Origin: Actinopolyspora mzabensis
Lineage (GTDB): Bacteria; Actinomycetota; Actinomycetes; Mycobacteriales; Pseudonocardiaceae
Direction: 5' to 3'
Assembly: GCF_900101095.1 (NCBI RefSeq)
Contig: NZ_FNFM01000002.1
Coordinates: 434,001 to 498,000 of the forward strand
DNA length: 64,000 nt
Shown piece after piece: positions 24,595 to 32,479 of the stretch. How positions within the stretch are numbered: the first letter of the stretch is position 1; each line of letters opens with the position of its first letter. The notes under the pieces were generated by a model, which was not told the origin of the DNA, ran no database searches, and saw only the letters and a program-made list of their open reading frames with translations. Made by a program: the position numbers and the translations under genes.

Positions 24595-25278
24595 GTGCCA
24601 AGAGTGCAGGACGCGAGAGACAACCGGACGGACCCGTCCGGAACCACCGCCAAGCCCCGCTCCAGACGCCTGCCCCGGCAGGTGCGCGAGCGCCAGATCC
24701 TCGACGCCGCCGTGAAGGTGTTCGCCAAGTACGGCTACCACGAGGCGGCGATGGACGAGATCTCCGACGTGGCCGGGATCTCGAAACCCATGATCTACGC
24801 CTACCTCGGCGCCAAGGACGAACTCTTCGTGGCCTGCATCCGGCGGGAGGCGAACCGGCTGATCGAGTCGATCAGCCAGGCGGTGGACACGGATCTGAAA
24901 CCGGACGAACAGCTCTGGCGCGGGTTGCACGCGTTCTTCGAGTACGTCAACGACAACCGCGACAGCTGGACCGTCCTGCACCGGCAGGCGAGTGTGCAGG
25001 GGCAGCCCTTCACCTCCGAGCTCTCCGAGTGGCGCGACCGCGCGATGGACATGGTCGCCGAACTGCTGGCCCGCGCCGGAGGAAGCAGCGAACAACCGGT
25101 GCAGCTCGAGCAGATGCAACCGTTCGCCGCCGCGCTGGTGGGAGCGGGCGAGTCGATGCTCGACTGGTGGGCGGACCATCCGGAGTACACCGCCGACGCG
25201 CTGTCGATGCGCCTGATGAACCTGGTGTGGATGGGATTCGGCGACATGGTGCAGGGACGCCGCTGGAAACCCTCCTGA
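24595..25278 (+). CDS. TetR-family regulator, probable lipid-metabolism repressor
   Basis: A 227-residue TetR-family protein. The DNA-binding domain spans about 28-78 (RERQILDAAVKVFAKYGYHE, then DEISDVAGISKPMIYAYLGAKDELF), and the C-terminal part is an all-helical ligand domain (YVNDNRDSWTVLHRQ). The GTG start gives an N-terminal charged extension of about 25 residues. It is divergent from the SCP2 gene and likely controls it through the twin operator, and perhaps the acyl-CoA dehydrogenase too. The ligand is possibly an acyl-CoA. Confidence 0.9.
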   Translation: MPRVQDARDNRTDPSGTTAKPRSRRLPRQVRERQILDAAVKVFAKYGYHEAAMDEISDVAGISKPMIYAYLGAKDELFVACIRREANRLIESISQAVDTDLKPDEQLWRGLHAFFEYVNDNRDSWTVLHRQASVQGQPFTSELSEWRDRAMDMVAELLARAGGSSEQPVQLEQMQPFAAALVGAGESMLDWWADHPEYTADALSMRLMNLVWMGFGDMVQGRRWKPS

Positions 25279-25371
25279 CGCGACCACGGCCGCACGGTCA
25301 CCGGCACGGTCGGCACGCGGCCACTCGATCACCGCGATACCCACAACCGACACGAACACACGGAGGCAACC

Positions 25372-26007
25372 TTGCGCTTGACCCACTACGGCCACGCCTG
25401 CGTCCTCGTCGAGACCTCGACGGCGAGACTGCTGATCGACCCGGGGACGTTCTCCCACGACTTCGAGGCGCTGCGCGACCTCGACGCGGTGCTGCTTACC
25501 CACCAGCACCCCGACCACCTGGATCTGGAGCGGCTGCCGGACGTGCTGCGCAACAACCCGAACGCGCGGCTGGTCGCCGACACCGAGTCCGCGGCCAAGC
25601 TCTCCGAGAACGGAATCGAGGCCGAGACGGCCCGCCCCGATGACGCGTTCGAGCTCGCCGGGGTGGCGATCAACGTCGTCGGCGGCCAGCACGCGGTGAT
25701 CCACCCGGACATCCCGCGCATCGCCAACATCGGCTACTTGGTCGAGCACGGCGCCTTCTACCACCCCGGCGACTCCTTCCACGTCCCGGCGCAGCACGTC
25801 GACGTGCTCGGGTTGCCCACCGGGGCGCCCTGGCTGAAGCTCTCCGAGGCAGTGGACTTCCTGCGGGCGATGAAACCCCGCGTGGCGGTGCCGATCCACG
25901 AGGCGGTGCTGTCCATGCCGCAGATGCACTACGGCATGTTCGAACGGCTCGGGCCGGAGGGAACCACCGTGACCGTGCTCAACCGGGGCGAACCGACCAG
26001 CCTTTGA
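25372..26007 (+). CDS. MBL-fold metal-dependent hydrolase
   Basis: A 211-residue metallo-beta-lactamase-fold hydrolase of the UlaG-like type. Metal ligands are seen in LTHQHPDHLD (about 43-52), the conserved GHACVLVE near the start, GDSFHVP and the final PIHEA. It starts with TTG, supported by CGGAGGCAACC directly upstream. The substrate is unknown. It follows the TetR gene by 93 bases and is convergent with the DUF2334 gene. Confidence 0.88.
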   Translation: MRLTHYGHACVLVETSTARLLIDPGTFSHDFEALRDLDAVLLTHQHPDHLDLERLPDVLRNNPNARLVADTESAAKLSENGIEAETARPDDAFELAGVAINVVGGQHAVIHPDIPRIANIGYLVEHGAFYHPGDSFHVPAQHVDVLGLPTGAPWLKLSEAVDFLRAMKPRVAVPIHEAVLSMPQMHYGMFERLGPEGTTVTVLNRGEPTSL

Positions 26008-26019
26008 GCGCACCACACC

Positions 26020-26053
26020 CCGGACCCGCTGATCAACTGGTCAGCGGGTCCGG
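26020..26053. terminator. bidirectional hairpin terminator
   Basis: CCGGACCCGCTGA and TCAGCGGGTCCGG form a perfect 13-bp stem with an 8-base loop between two convergent genes. The stem overlaps the last codons of the minus-strand gene, so it serves both genes compactly. Confidence 0.85.
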
Positions 26054-26791
26054 GTTCGGGGTGCCGCGCACCGTCGGAGCCGAATACGGCGGTGCGGGCG
26101 GCGGTGCGACCAGCTCTGGGTAGGTCGCCGGGACGGCTCCGTGCAGCAGCGCGAGGTCGATGGCGTCGTGCACCGCCGCGCGACGGGCGGGATGCCCCAG
26201 ATCCTCGGCGGAGATCGCGAGCCTGACCAGTCCCGGCCAGGCACGTCCCGGCCGAGCACGGATCTCCCGTTCGGCCATCGAACGCAGCCCTCGGCAGCGT
26301 GCCGACTCGCTACGGAAGCCCGTCAGTGTTCCTACCCTGCTGCGTCGTACCCGCCCGGTGCGCAGGTCCCGCAGCACCTCCGGCTCGACGCAGGCCCCGA
26401 AGCCCGCGGCTCGCAGCGCCGCCAGGGTGCCCGTAGAGGCCCGGCCACCCAGCGGAGCGAACGTCTCGGAGCCGAGCCCGGCCGCTTCGAGAACCGCGTT
26501 CACCGCGGTCAGCCGCAGCCCGGCCTCGTGTCGGGGGCGACGACGGTCGTCGTGGCGGCCGCGAATCCGGTTCGAACGGGGCGGTTCGAGGCCGTGCAGC
26601 ACCAGGGCGTCACCCGAGGCCAGGCGCTCCCGCAACCAGTCGGTCACGGCCGAGCCGGTCAGCAGCGAGGCGGGGACGAACACCGACAACCCGGCACGCA
26701 GCCGGTCCAGCCGAGCGGCGAAGCTGGCGCAGCGTACGAGGTCCTGCTCGCCGCGGATGCCGTACAACGAGACCACGAGTCGCGTACTCAC
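26033..26791 (-). CDS. DUF2334-type polysaccharide deacetylase-like protein
   Basis: A 252-residue protein resembling the DUF2334 branch of polysaccharide deacetylases. Features are the N-terminal VVSLYGIRGE, a helical SFAARLDRLRAGLSVFVPAS, and GDALVLHGLEPP with the metal-type His; the second half is less typical (FAPLGGRASTGTLAALRAAGF). In canonical members the first metal residue is an Asp in a D-D/V-S motif. Here the N-terminal Asp is replaced by Tyr-Gly, so catalysis is uncertain. Confidence 0.65.
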   Translation of the reverse strand: MSTRLVVSLYGIRGEQDLVRCASFAARLDRLRAGLSVFVPASLLTGSAVTDWLRERLASGDALVLHGLEPPRSNRIRGRHDDRRRPRHEAGLRLTAVNAVLEAAGLGSETFAPLGGRASTGTLAALRAAGFGACVEPEVLRDLRTGRVRRSRVGTLTGFRSESARCRGLRSMAEREIRARPGRAWPGLVRLAISAEDLGHPARRAAVHDAIDLALLHGAVPATYPELVAPPPAPPYSAPTVRGTPNPDPLTS

Positions 26792-26960
26792 GGTGCTTCA
26801 TGGCGCCAGACCGGATCGTCGTGCCGGTGACCGACGAATGAAACCGACATGACCTCTCGGAGAAACCCGCCCAGCGGGATTCACCGAGCCAACGCACCCG
26901 GACGGTGTCCGGTGCCTGTCGCTACCGTTCGGAGCGGTCCGGCAGCACCGGCGCGGCGTC

Positions 26961-26976
26961 GATTTCTCGCGAAATC
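26961..26976. repeat. GATTTC palindrome copy
   Basis: GATTTCTCGCGAAATC, perfect form, forming the distal end of a composite element that ends at the purC 3' side. Confidence 0.85.
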
Positions 26977-27048
26977 GCCGCGCCGCTTCGACGCGGTGCC
27001 GAACCCCCACCATCCTCGCAGCCAGAACTCCGACCACCCTCGCAATCG

Positions 27049-27160
27049 GCACCGCCGCGGGTTCTCACGTGCGGCTCTCGCGAGGAAGGCCCGACGTTGG
27101 GTAGGTCGCTACCCGATGTCGGGTCTCCCGGAGGGAGCGCCGTGCGAGAGGTTCCGCCAC
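27049..27160 (-). repeat. 3'-end nested-hairpin element, copy B
   Basis: Full copy. The left arm CGGCTCTCGC (27072-27081) is intact, while the right arm has mutated. The inner hairpin CCCGACGTTGGGTAG / CTACCCGATGTCGGG is well kept. The core GTGGCGGAACCTC on the minus strand lies 33 bases after the purC stop. The segment 26990-27050 (CCACC / CGCAG blocks) is shared with copies A and E. Confidence 0.85.
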
Positions 27161-27193
27161 GGCACCAGCTACGCGAACCGAGCCGACGACCCC

Positions 27194-28078
27194 TCAATCG
27201 GGCCAGTCGGTGAGATCACGTCCGGTGATCCGCTCGTACGCCTCCACGTAGCGCGCCCTGGTCGCCGCGACCACCTCGTCGGGCAGCGGGGGCGGCGGCA
27301 CGTCGGAGGCGCGGTCCCAACCGGATTCCGGCGAGGTCAGCCAGTCCCGCACGTACTGCTTGTCGAAGGAGGGCTGCGACCTGCCGGGCGCGTACTCGTC
27401 GGCGGGCCAGTACCGCGAGGAGTCCGGGGTCAGCACCTCGTCACCGAGCACCAGCGTGCCGTCGGCGGCGAGGCCGAACTCGAACTTGGTGTCGGCCAGG
27501 ATCACGCCGCGCGTCCGGGCGTGCTCGGCGGCGCGCTCGTAGATCCGCAACGTTGTGTCCCGCAGCTGCTCGGCACGCTCCCGCCCGACGGTGGCGGCCA
27601 CCGCGTCCAGGGTCACGTTCTCGTCGTGCTCGCCCAGTTCCGCCTTGGTGGCCGGTGTGAAGATCGGCTCCGGCAGTCGGGAGGCCTCGGTGAGGCCGTC
27701 GGGCAGTGGTACCCCGCAGACACTGCCGGTCTCGCGGTACTCGGCCAGCCCGGAGCCGCTCAGATAGCCGCGTGCCACGCACTCGACGGGCAGCATGTCC
27801 AGCTTGCGCACCAGCAGCGCCCGGCCGCGCACCTCGTCCGGGATGCGCGGGTCGTCGGCGGCGACGAGGTGCGAGTCGATCAGATCACCGAGCAGTTCGA
27901 ACCAGAACACGCTCATGGCGGTCAGTACCCGGCCCTTGTCCGGGATCGGCGTCTCCAACACGTGATCGTAGGCGGAAACACGGTCGGAGGCGACCATCAG
28001 CAGGTGCTCGTCGTCGACCTCGTAGAGCTCACGGACCTTGCCCGCTGCCACCGGGCGGTATTCGGAAAGCGCGACCAC
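27194..28078 (-). CDS. purC: phosphoribosylaminoimidazole-succinocarboxamide synthase
   Basis: A 294-residue SAICAR synthetase, which joins aspartate to CAIR in de novo purine synthesis. Diagnostic segments are [20 protein letters not shown] (about 13-32), [13 protein letters not shown] (about 95-107) and [14 protein letters not shown] (about 182-195, metal/ATP binding). Length and order match the actinobacterial family. GTG start. It follows purB on the same strand, with a terminator between them, so the two may be transcribed separately. Confidence 0.96.
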   Translation of the reverse strand: MVALSEYRPVAAGKVRELYEVDDEHLLMVASDRVSAYDHVLETPIPDKGRVLTAMSVFWFELLGDLIDSHLVAADDPRIPDEVRGRALLVRKLDMLPVECVARGYLSGSGLAEYRETGSVCGVPLPDGLTEASRLPEPIFTPATKAELGEHDENVTLDAVAATVGRERAEQLRDTTLRIYERAAEHARTRGVILADTKFEFGLAADGTLVLGDEVLTPDSSRYWPADEYAPGRSQPSFDKQYVRDWLTSPESGWDRASDVPPPPLPDEVVAATRARYVEAYERITGRDLTDWPD

Positions 28079-28152
28079 GGTTCGGAATTCTGCCTCACCC
28101 GAACGATCGGCGGGCCGACGGGCCGCCGTCGCGGCAGAGTACGCGGGACCGA

Positions 28153-28194
28153 GGGGGCGAGCGGCGATTTCGAGAGAAATCGCCGCTCGCCCCC
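28153..28194 (-). terminator. 19-bp hairpin after purB, built on the GATTTC palindrome
   Basis: A perfect 19-bp stem (28153-28171 with 28176-28194) around a GAGA loop begins 14 bases after the purB stop. Its centre is a member of the palindrome family (GATTTCGAGAGAAATC, 28166-28181) extended by GC-rich arms, which suggests that family members can act as terminator stems. Confidence 0.85.
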
Positions 28195-28207
28195 AGGAAA
28201 CGGCGCC

Positions 28208-29641
28208 TCAGAGGATCGGGGCGGGGGCGTAGGCCGCGGCCTCCGGGTGGCGGCCGGTGATCTCGCCGATCTCCTCGGTCACCTCGCGTACCTGGTTCGC
28301 GGCGGCCCCGGTGAACTCCAGCGGATCGGAGAGCAGCTGCCCGAGCCGCTCGCGGTCCAGCGGCAGCCGCTCGTCGGCCGCCAGCCGGTCGAGCAGGTCG
28401 TTGCGCTCCAGCCCGCGCTCGCGCATGTCCAGTGCGACGGCGACGGCGTTCTCCTTGATGGCCTCGTGGGCGGTCTCCCTGCCCACCCCTTCCCGCACCG
28501 CTGCCATGAGCACCTTGGTGGTGGCCAGGAACGGCAGGTAGCGGTCCAGTTCACGCGCGATCACGGCCGGGAAGGCGCCGAACTCGTCGAGCACGGTCAG
28601 CAGCGTCTCCAGCAGCCCGTCGAACGCGAAGAACGCATCGGGCAGCGCCACGCGCCGCACCACCGAGCAGGAGACGTCCCCCTCGTTCCACTGGTCCCCG
28701 GCCAGCTCGCCCGACATGGAGACGTAGCCCCGCAGCACCACGGCGAGTCCGTTGACGCGCTCGCAGGAGCGGGCGTTCATCTTGTGCGGCATCGCGCTGG
28801 AACCGACCTGCCCCGGCTTGAAACCCTCGGTGACCAGCTCCTGGCCGGCCATCAGCCGGATGGTCTTGGCCAGGCTGGCGGGCGCGGCGGCCAGCTGGGA
28901 AAGGGTGGTCAGCACCTCGAAGTCCAGCGAGCGCGGATAGACCTGGCCGACGCTGCCCAGCACCTTGCCGAAGCCGAGATGCCCGGCGACCCTGCGTTCC
29001 AGCTGGGCGAGCTTCTCCTGGTCACCGTCGAGCAGGTCCAGCGCGTCCTGGGACGTGCCGACGGGTCCCTTGATGCCGCGCAGCGGGTACCGCGCCAGCA
29101 GGTCCTCCAGCCGCCGGAAGGCCACGATCATCTCGTCGGCCGCCGTGGCGAACCGCTTGCCGAGGGTGGTGGCCTGGGCGGCCACGTTGTGCGAACGGCC
29201 CGCCATGACCAGCTCGCCGTTCTCGGTGGCGAGCTGCCCGAGCCGGGCGAGTACCGCCACGGTGCGGTCGCGCACGTGTTCCAGGCTGCGGCGGATCTGG
29301 AGCTGTTCGACGTTCTCGGTCAGATCGCGCGAGGTCATGCCCTTGTGGATCTGCTCGTGCCCGGCGAGCGCGTTGAACTCCTCGATCCGCGCCTTGACGT
29401 CGTGCCGGGTGACGCGCTCCCGCTCCGCGATGGAGTCGAGATCGACCTGTTCCAGCACCCGCTCGTAGTCCTCGACCACGCCGTCCGGGACCTCGACGCC
29501 GAGTTCGGCCTGCGCCCGCAGCACGGCCAGCCAGAGCTTGCGCTCCAGCACGATCTTGTGCTCCGGCGACCAGAGCCGGACCAGCTCGGACGAGGCGTAG
29601 CGGGAGGCGAGCGGGTCGGGAATGCTGGGCTTGTCCGTCAC
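28208..29641 (-). CDS. purB: adenylosuccinate lyase
   Basis: A 477-residue adenylosuccinate lyase that removes fumarate from SAICAR and adenylosuccinate. The family signature GSSAMPHKMN (about 280-289) is intact, as are TSRDLTENVEQLQIRRSLEH (about 103-122) and the N-terminal RYASSELVRLWSPEHK. The GTG at 29641 gives the usual family length; the longer frame upstream runs through repeats and is not part of the gene. The ribosome binding site is weak. It lies upstream of purC on the same strand. Confidence 0.95.
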   Translation of the reverse strand: MTDKPSIPDPLASRYASSELVRLWSPEHKIVLERKLWLAVLRAQAELGVEVPDGVVEDYERVLEQVDLDSIAERERVTRHDVKARIEEFNALAGHEQIHKGMTSRDLTENVEQLQIRRSLEHVRDRTVAVLARLGQLATENGELVMAGRSHNVAAQATTLGKRFATAADEMIVAFRRLEDLLARYPLRGIKGPVGTSQDALDLLDGDQEKLAQLERRVAGHLGFGKVLGSVGQVYPRSLDFEVLTTLSQLAAAPASLAKTIRLMAGQELVTEGFKPGQVGSSAMPHKMNARSCERVNGLAVVLRGYVSMSGELAGDQWNEGDVSCSVVRRVALPDAFFAFDGLLETLLTVLDEFGAFPAVIARELDRYLPFLATTKVLMAAVREGVGRETAHEAIKENAVAVALDMRERGLERNDLLDRLAADERLPLDRERLGQLLSDPLEFTGAAANQVREVTEEIGEITGRHPEAAAYAPAPIL

Positions 29642-29705
29642 GAGTGGTGAGGATACTTCCACCAACGGAGGAACGCGCCGGGCGGCCCCGGTGCGGTCGG
29701 GTCGC

Positions 29706-29721
29706 GATTTCTCGCGAAATC
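29706..29721. repeat. GATTTC palindrome copy
   Basis: GATTTCTCGCGAAATC, perfect form, between the TetR gene stop and the purB start, 65 bases upstream of purB. Confidence 0.8.
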
Positions 29722-29777
29722 GCCGGGCCGCCCGGGAGGAAACGGCAGGGCACGGCGCTGCGGCCCAGAGTGGCCTC

Positions 29778-29793
29778 GATTTCTCGCGCAATC
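29778..29793. repeat. GATTTC palindrome copy
   Basis: GATTTCTCGCGCAATC, one change from consensus, 24 bases after the stop of the minus-strand TetR gene. Confidence 0.75.
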
Positions 29794-29816
29794 GCCGCGC
29801 GGGAGGTCGGGAAGGA

Positions 29817-30404
29817 TCACCGGAGCAGTTGGGCGCGCAGCATCCGCCGGGCGGCTCCCCTGGGATCGGGGTCGCTCTCGATGAGGGCGTTGACCACCGC
29901 ACCGTCGACCAGCGCGATGAGTTCCAACATCCGCTCGTGGCCGATGTCCGCGTCGGAGCGGCGGAAGATCTCGGCGAGCAACTCGTGCAACCGCGAGTGC
30001 AGATCGCGCATCGACTCGGCGAGGTAGGGCCGTCTCGGCGAACCCACCAGCCGCTCGTACCGCAGCAGCACGGACTCGGTGCCGCCGTCACGCGAGTCCG
30101 TGCCCAGCAGCAGGTCCAGCACCAGCTCGACGACCTCCTCGGTGCCGAGCCGCCGCTCGGCCAGCTCCTCCAGCCTGCGCCTGCCCGCCGCGAGTTCCTC
30201 CTCGGCCTCGTGGCGCACCGCAGCGGTGATCAGCTCCTCCAGCGAGTCGAAGTAGTAGGTGGTGGCGGCGAGCGGCAGCCGGGCGCGCTCGGCCACCGCG
30301 CGGTGCCGGATCGCCGCGAAGCCGCCCTCGGAGAGCAGTTCCGCCGCCGCGACCACGAGCAGCTGCCGCCGCCGTTCACCTTTCGGGGTACTCGCCGCCG
30401 TCAT
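29817..30404 (-). CDS. TetR-family regulator of the SMR pump
   Basis: A 195-residue TetR-family protein with the DNA-binding domain at about 8-55 (RRQLLVVAAAELLSEGGFAA, then AERARLPLAATTYYFDSLEEL) and a helical C-terminal domain. The ATG at MTAAS was chosen for family length. The frame continues upstream through non-conserved sequence. It follows an SMR efflux gene on the same strand, and a TetR-type operator precedes that gene, so it probably represses the pump in response to a cationic or guanidinium-like ligand. Confidence 0.85.
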   Translation of the reverse strand: MTAASTPKGERRRQLLVVAAAELLSEGGFAAIRHRAVAERARLPLAATTYYFDSLEELITAAVRHEAEEELAAGRRRLEELAERRLGTEEVVELVLDLLLGTDSRDGGTESVLLRYERLVGSPRRPYLAESMRDLHSRLHELLAEIFRRSDADIGHERMLELIALVDGAVVNALIESDPDPRGAARRMLRAQLLR

Positions 30405-30521
30405 CGCGTCGATCCTAGCCACCCTGCCCACTCGACTGGGGGACGTGAGGCGAGGCTCTCGCGGTGTCCGCCCCACCCACGACCGGAAGTCCCGCCCACG
30501 ACCGGGAAGTCCCCGCCCCCG

Positions 30522-30569
30522 CTTCCGGAGACCCGGTCTTCCGGAGACCCGGTCTTCCGGAGACCCGGT
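30522..30569. repeat. 16-bp tandem repeat, three units
   Basis: CTTCCGGAGACCCGGT occurs three times in a row between the SMR and TetR genes, next to a second, shorter duplication (CCCACGACCGG-type) near 30474-30505. Confidence 0.9.
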
Positions 30570-30607
30570 TCCTACAGCCGCCCAGGCGGTGGATCGTTCC
30601 ACCGGAC

Positions 30608-30931
30608 TCAGTGCCCGACGCCCGCCAGGTTGAGGCCGAGCACCCCGGCGATGATCAGCACGATCGAAACGATCTTGAGCACCGAAACGGCGTCGCCGAG
30701 CCAGATCATGCCGATCGCGGCGGTCAGCGCAGCGCCGACGCCCGTCCACACCGCGTAGGCGGGGCCGACCGGCAGCAGACGCATCGCCCACGCCAGCCCC
30801 GCGAAACTGCCCGCGGCGAGCACCAGGAAGGCCATGCTGGGAACCAGCCTGCTGAAGCCCTCCGAGAGCTTGAGCGAGATCGCCCAACCGGCTTCGAGTA
30901 CTCCGGAGAACAGCAGCACCAGCCAAGCCAT
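30608..30931 (-). CDS. SMR-family small multidrug or guanidinium exporter
   Basis: A 107-residue protein with four transmembrane helices. The essential Glu lies in the first (LFSGVLEAGWAISLKLSEGF, about 7-26), with GPAYAVWTGVGA in the third helix region and IWLGDAVSVLKIVSIVLIIAGV at the end, all SMR hallmarks. The GWAISLK and EGFS pattern is closer to the SugE/Gdx guanidinium-exporter branch than to EmrE, but I cannot settle it. It is the first gene of an operon with the TetR gene and has a palindromic operator upstream. Confidence 0.88.
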   Translation of the reverse strand: MAWLVLLFSGVLEAGWAISLKLSEGFSRLVPSMAFLVLAAGSFAGLAWAMRLLPVGPAYAVWTGVGAALTAAIGMIWLGDAVSVLKIVSIVLIIAGVLGLNLAGVGH

Positions 30932-30997
30932 AACGAGCACGCCCTCCCACGGTCGGCGATACGAACCACGCTCACGCCGGGAAGACTACCCGTAGAG

Positions 30998-31013
30998 TGG
31001 TACGGACGTACCA
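30998..31013. promoter_or_regulatory. operator upstream of the SMR gene
   Basis: TGGTACGGACGTACCA is a perfect inverted repeat with 6-bp arms and a 4-base centre, 67 bases upstream of the SMR start. It is the likely target of the co-transcribed TetR protein. Confidence 0.75.
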
Positions 31014-31036
31014 TTCTGGTGTGCGACACCACCACG

Positions 31037-31084
31037 ACTCGACGGATCCGGGACTCGACGGATCCGGGACTCGACGGATCCGGG
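31037..31084. repeat. 16-bp tandem repeat, three units
   Basis: ACTCGACGGATCCGGG is repeated three times without change, just downstream of the minus-strand gene ending at 31096. The unit contains GGATCC and is unrelated to the repeat at 30522. Confidence 0.9.
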
Positions 31085-31095
31085 AACGGCTCGGG

Positions 31096-31779
31096 TCAGA
31101 GTTCGCCCGCGAGCCGCCGGGCCATCCCGGTCAGCTCGCCCTCGTAGGGCGGTGGACCACTGGAGTCGGAACTGCTGCGCAGGATCAGCTCGCGTCCGCT
31201 GCCGGTGCGCACGGCCACCTGCACCCCGTCGTCGCCCCGGCGTCGCGGTTCGACCGACCCTTCGGAGGGAGCCGAGGACGCCGACCCCAGGATCACGGTC
31301 ACGTTGCCGTTGCTCCGTTCGGTGCGCAGCTGGAACGACGCGGTGCGCGCGCCGGGGGGACACCGCTGGGCCGCCACGGGCGCGCTGGCGTCGCTCACGG
31401 CGGGTAACTGCTCGGAAAGGGCGTCGGCCAGCTCGGGGTCGGGTGGACCGCAGCCCGCGGAGCGGTCGCCCGGCGCGGACAGCACCGTGGGCTCCTGCTG
31501 TCCGGTGCCCACCCTGGGAGCGGGTTCGCTCGTGCGCTCCGAGACACCGGTGGAAGCGGTATCGGACCGGTGGGACGATCGCGGATCGATCCAGCCCGTT
31601 CCGAAACCGACACCGCCCGCCACCACGGCCAGCGCCAGCAGCGACCCCCCGGCGGCGCCGACTCTGCGCCGCGCCGTCACACGCCGCGACGCCTTGGCGA
31701 TGTCCCCCGCGTCGAAGGTCGCTTCGGGGGCGGAATCGGCCGCGTCGCGGAACAGTTCCGCGAGTTCGTGCTCTCGCAC
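31096..31779 (-). CDS. membrane-anchored protein, putative partner of the SigE-type sigma factor
   Basis: A 227-residue protein with a short cytoplasmic N-terminus (about 1-38, MREHELAELFRDAADSAPEA, then RRVTARRRVG), one transmembrane helix (about 41-60) and a long extracytoplasmic domain with two cysteines. Its start lies 13 bases after the sigma factor stop, so they form one operon. The topology is that of an anti-sigma or sigma-associated membrane protein, but no zinc anti-sigma motif (HxxxCxxC) is visible, so the role is inferred from context only. Confidence 0.7.
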   Translation of the reverse strand: MREHELAELFRDAADSAPEATFDAGDIAKASRRVTARRRVGAAGGSLLALAVVAGGVGFGTGWIDPRSSHRSDTASTGVSERTSEPAPRVGTGQQEPTVLSAPGDRSAGCGPPDPELADALSEQLPAVSDASAPVAAQRCPPGARTASFQLRTERSNGNVTVILGSASSAPSEGSVEPRRRGDDGVQVAVRTGSGRELILRSSSDSSGPPPYEGELTGMARRLAGEL

Positions 31780-31792
31780 TGCCTACACCTCC

Positions 31793-32311
31793 TCACGACA
31801 TCGACCGCAGATCACCGAGCGAATCACCGAGGGCGGCACGCAGCGCCTCCAACCCTCGGGCCGTCTGGCTCTTCACGTTGCCCTCGCTGCACTTCATGAC
31901 CTCGGCGACACCGGCGACATCGAGTCCCTCCAGATAACGCAGCACCAGCACCGCCCGCTGTTTCGGCGGAACCAGCCGCAGCCCCGCGAGCAGCGTCCGA
32001 CGGGTGACGACCGAGTCGTCCATGTCGACCCGGTCCGCCGAGTGCTCGGGCAGCTCGTCCACGGCGCGCTCCCGACGCCAGGGGCGGCGCGAGTCGTCGA
32101 TCACCGCACGGGTGAGGGTGCGGCGCACGTAGGCGTCCAGCGCCTCCTTGTCGCGGATCTTGCGCCACCTGCGGTGGACCGCTATGAACGCGTTCTGCGT
32201 CAGGTCGTCCGCTCGGTGCCAGTCCCCGCACATCATGTACGCCATTCGACGCACCGCCTCTCGCCGAGCCGCGAAGTACTCCGCGAACTCCTGCTCCTCG
32301 CGTTGCTCCAC
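31793..32311 (-). CDS. SigE-family ECF RNA polymerase sigma factor
   Basis: A 172-residue extracytoplasmic function sigma factor of the actinobacterial SigE family. Region 2 spans about 8-70 (YFAARREAVRRMAYMMCGDWHRADDLTQNAFIAVHRRW) and region 4 about 110-165 (LRLVPPKQRAVLVLRYLEGL, then EVMKCSEGNVKSQTARGLEAL). It precedes a membrane protein gene in one operon. A 168-base gap separates it from the divergent threonine aldolase gene. Confidence 0.92.
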   Translation of the reverse strand: MEQREEQEFAEYFAARREAVRRMAYMMCGDWHRADDLTQNAFIAVHRRWRKIRDKEALDAYVRRTLTRAVIDDSRRPWRRERAVDELPEHSADRVDMDDSVVTRRTLLAGLRLVPPKQRAVLVLRYLEGLDVAGVAEVMKCSEGNVKSQTARGLEALRAALGDSLGDLRSMS

Positions 32312-32479
32312 GCGGAAGCCTCCGCTCGTTGCGTGCCAACACGTACCAGGACGGAACGTCCAACGTTCAAGGTTGCACGCCGGTGAGGCGCGATCACCAC
32401 ACCCCCGGTGGAAGTCGACGAACCCGCAGGCCCGCGTACCCGATACCGCTCACCGGGCCGAATATGGTGTGATCCTTTC

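Noticed and set aside
26849-29650. 933-codon plus-strand frame
   Set aside because: It is antisense to purC and purB, whose motifs are unambiguous. GC-rich third positions keep the opposite frame open.
30522-31084. triplicated 16-bp units considered as CRISPR repeats
   Set aside because: Units are directly adjacent with no spacers and are not palindromic in the CRISPR manner.
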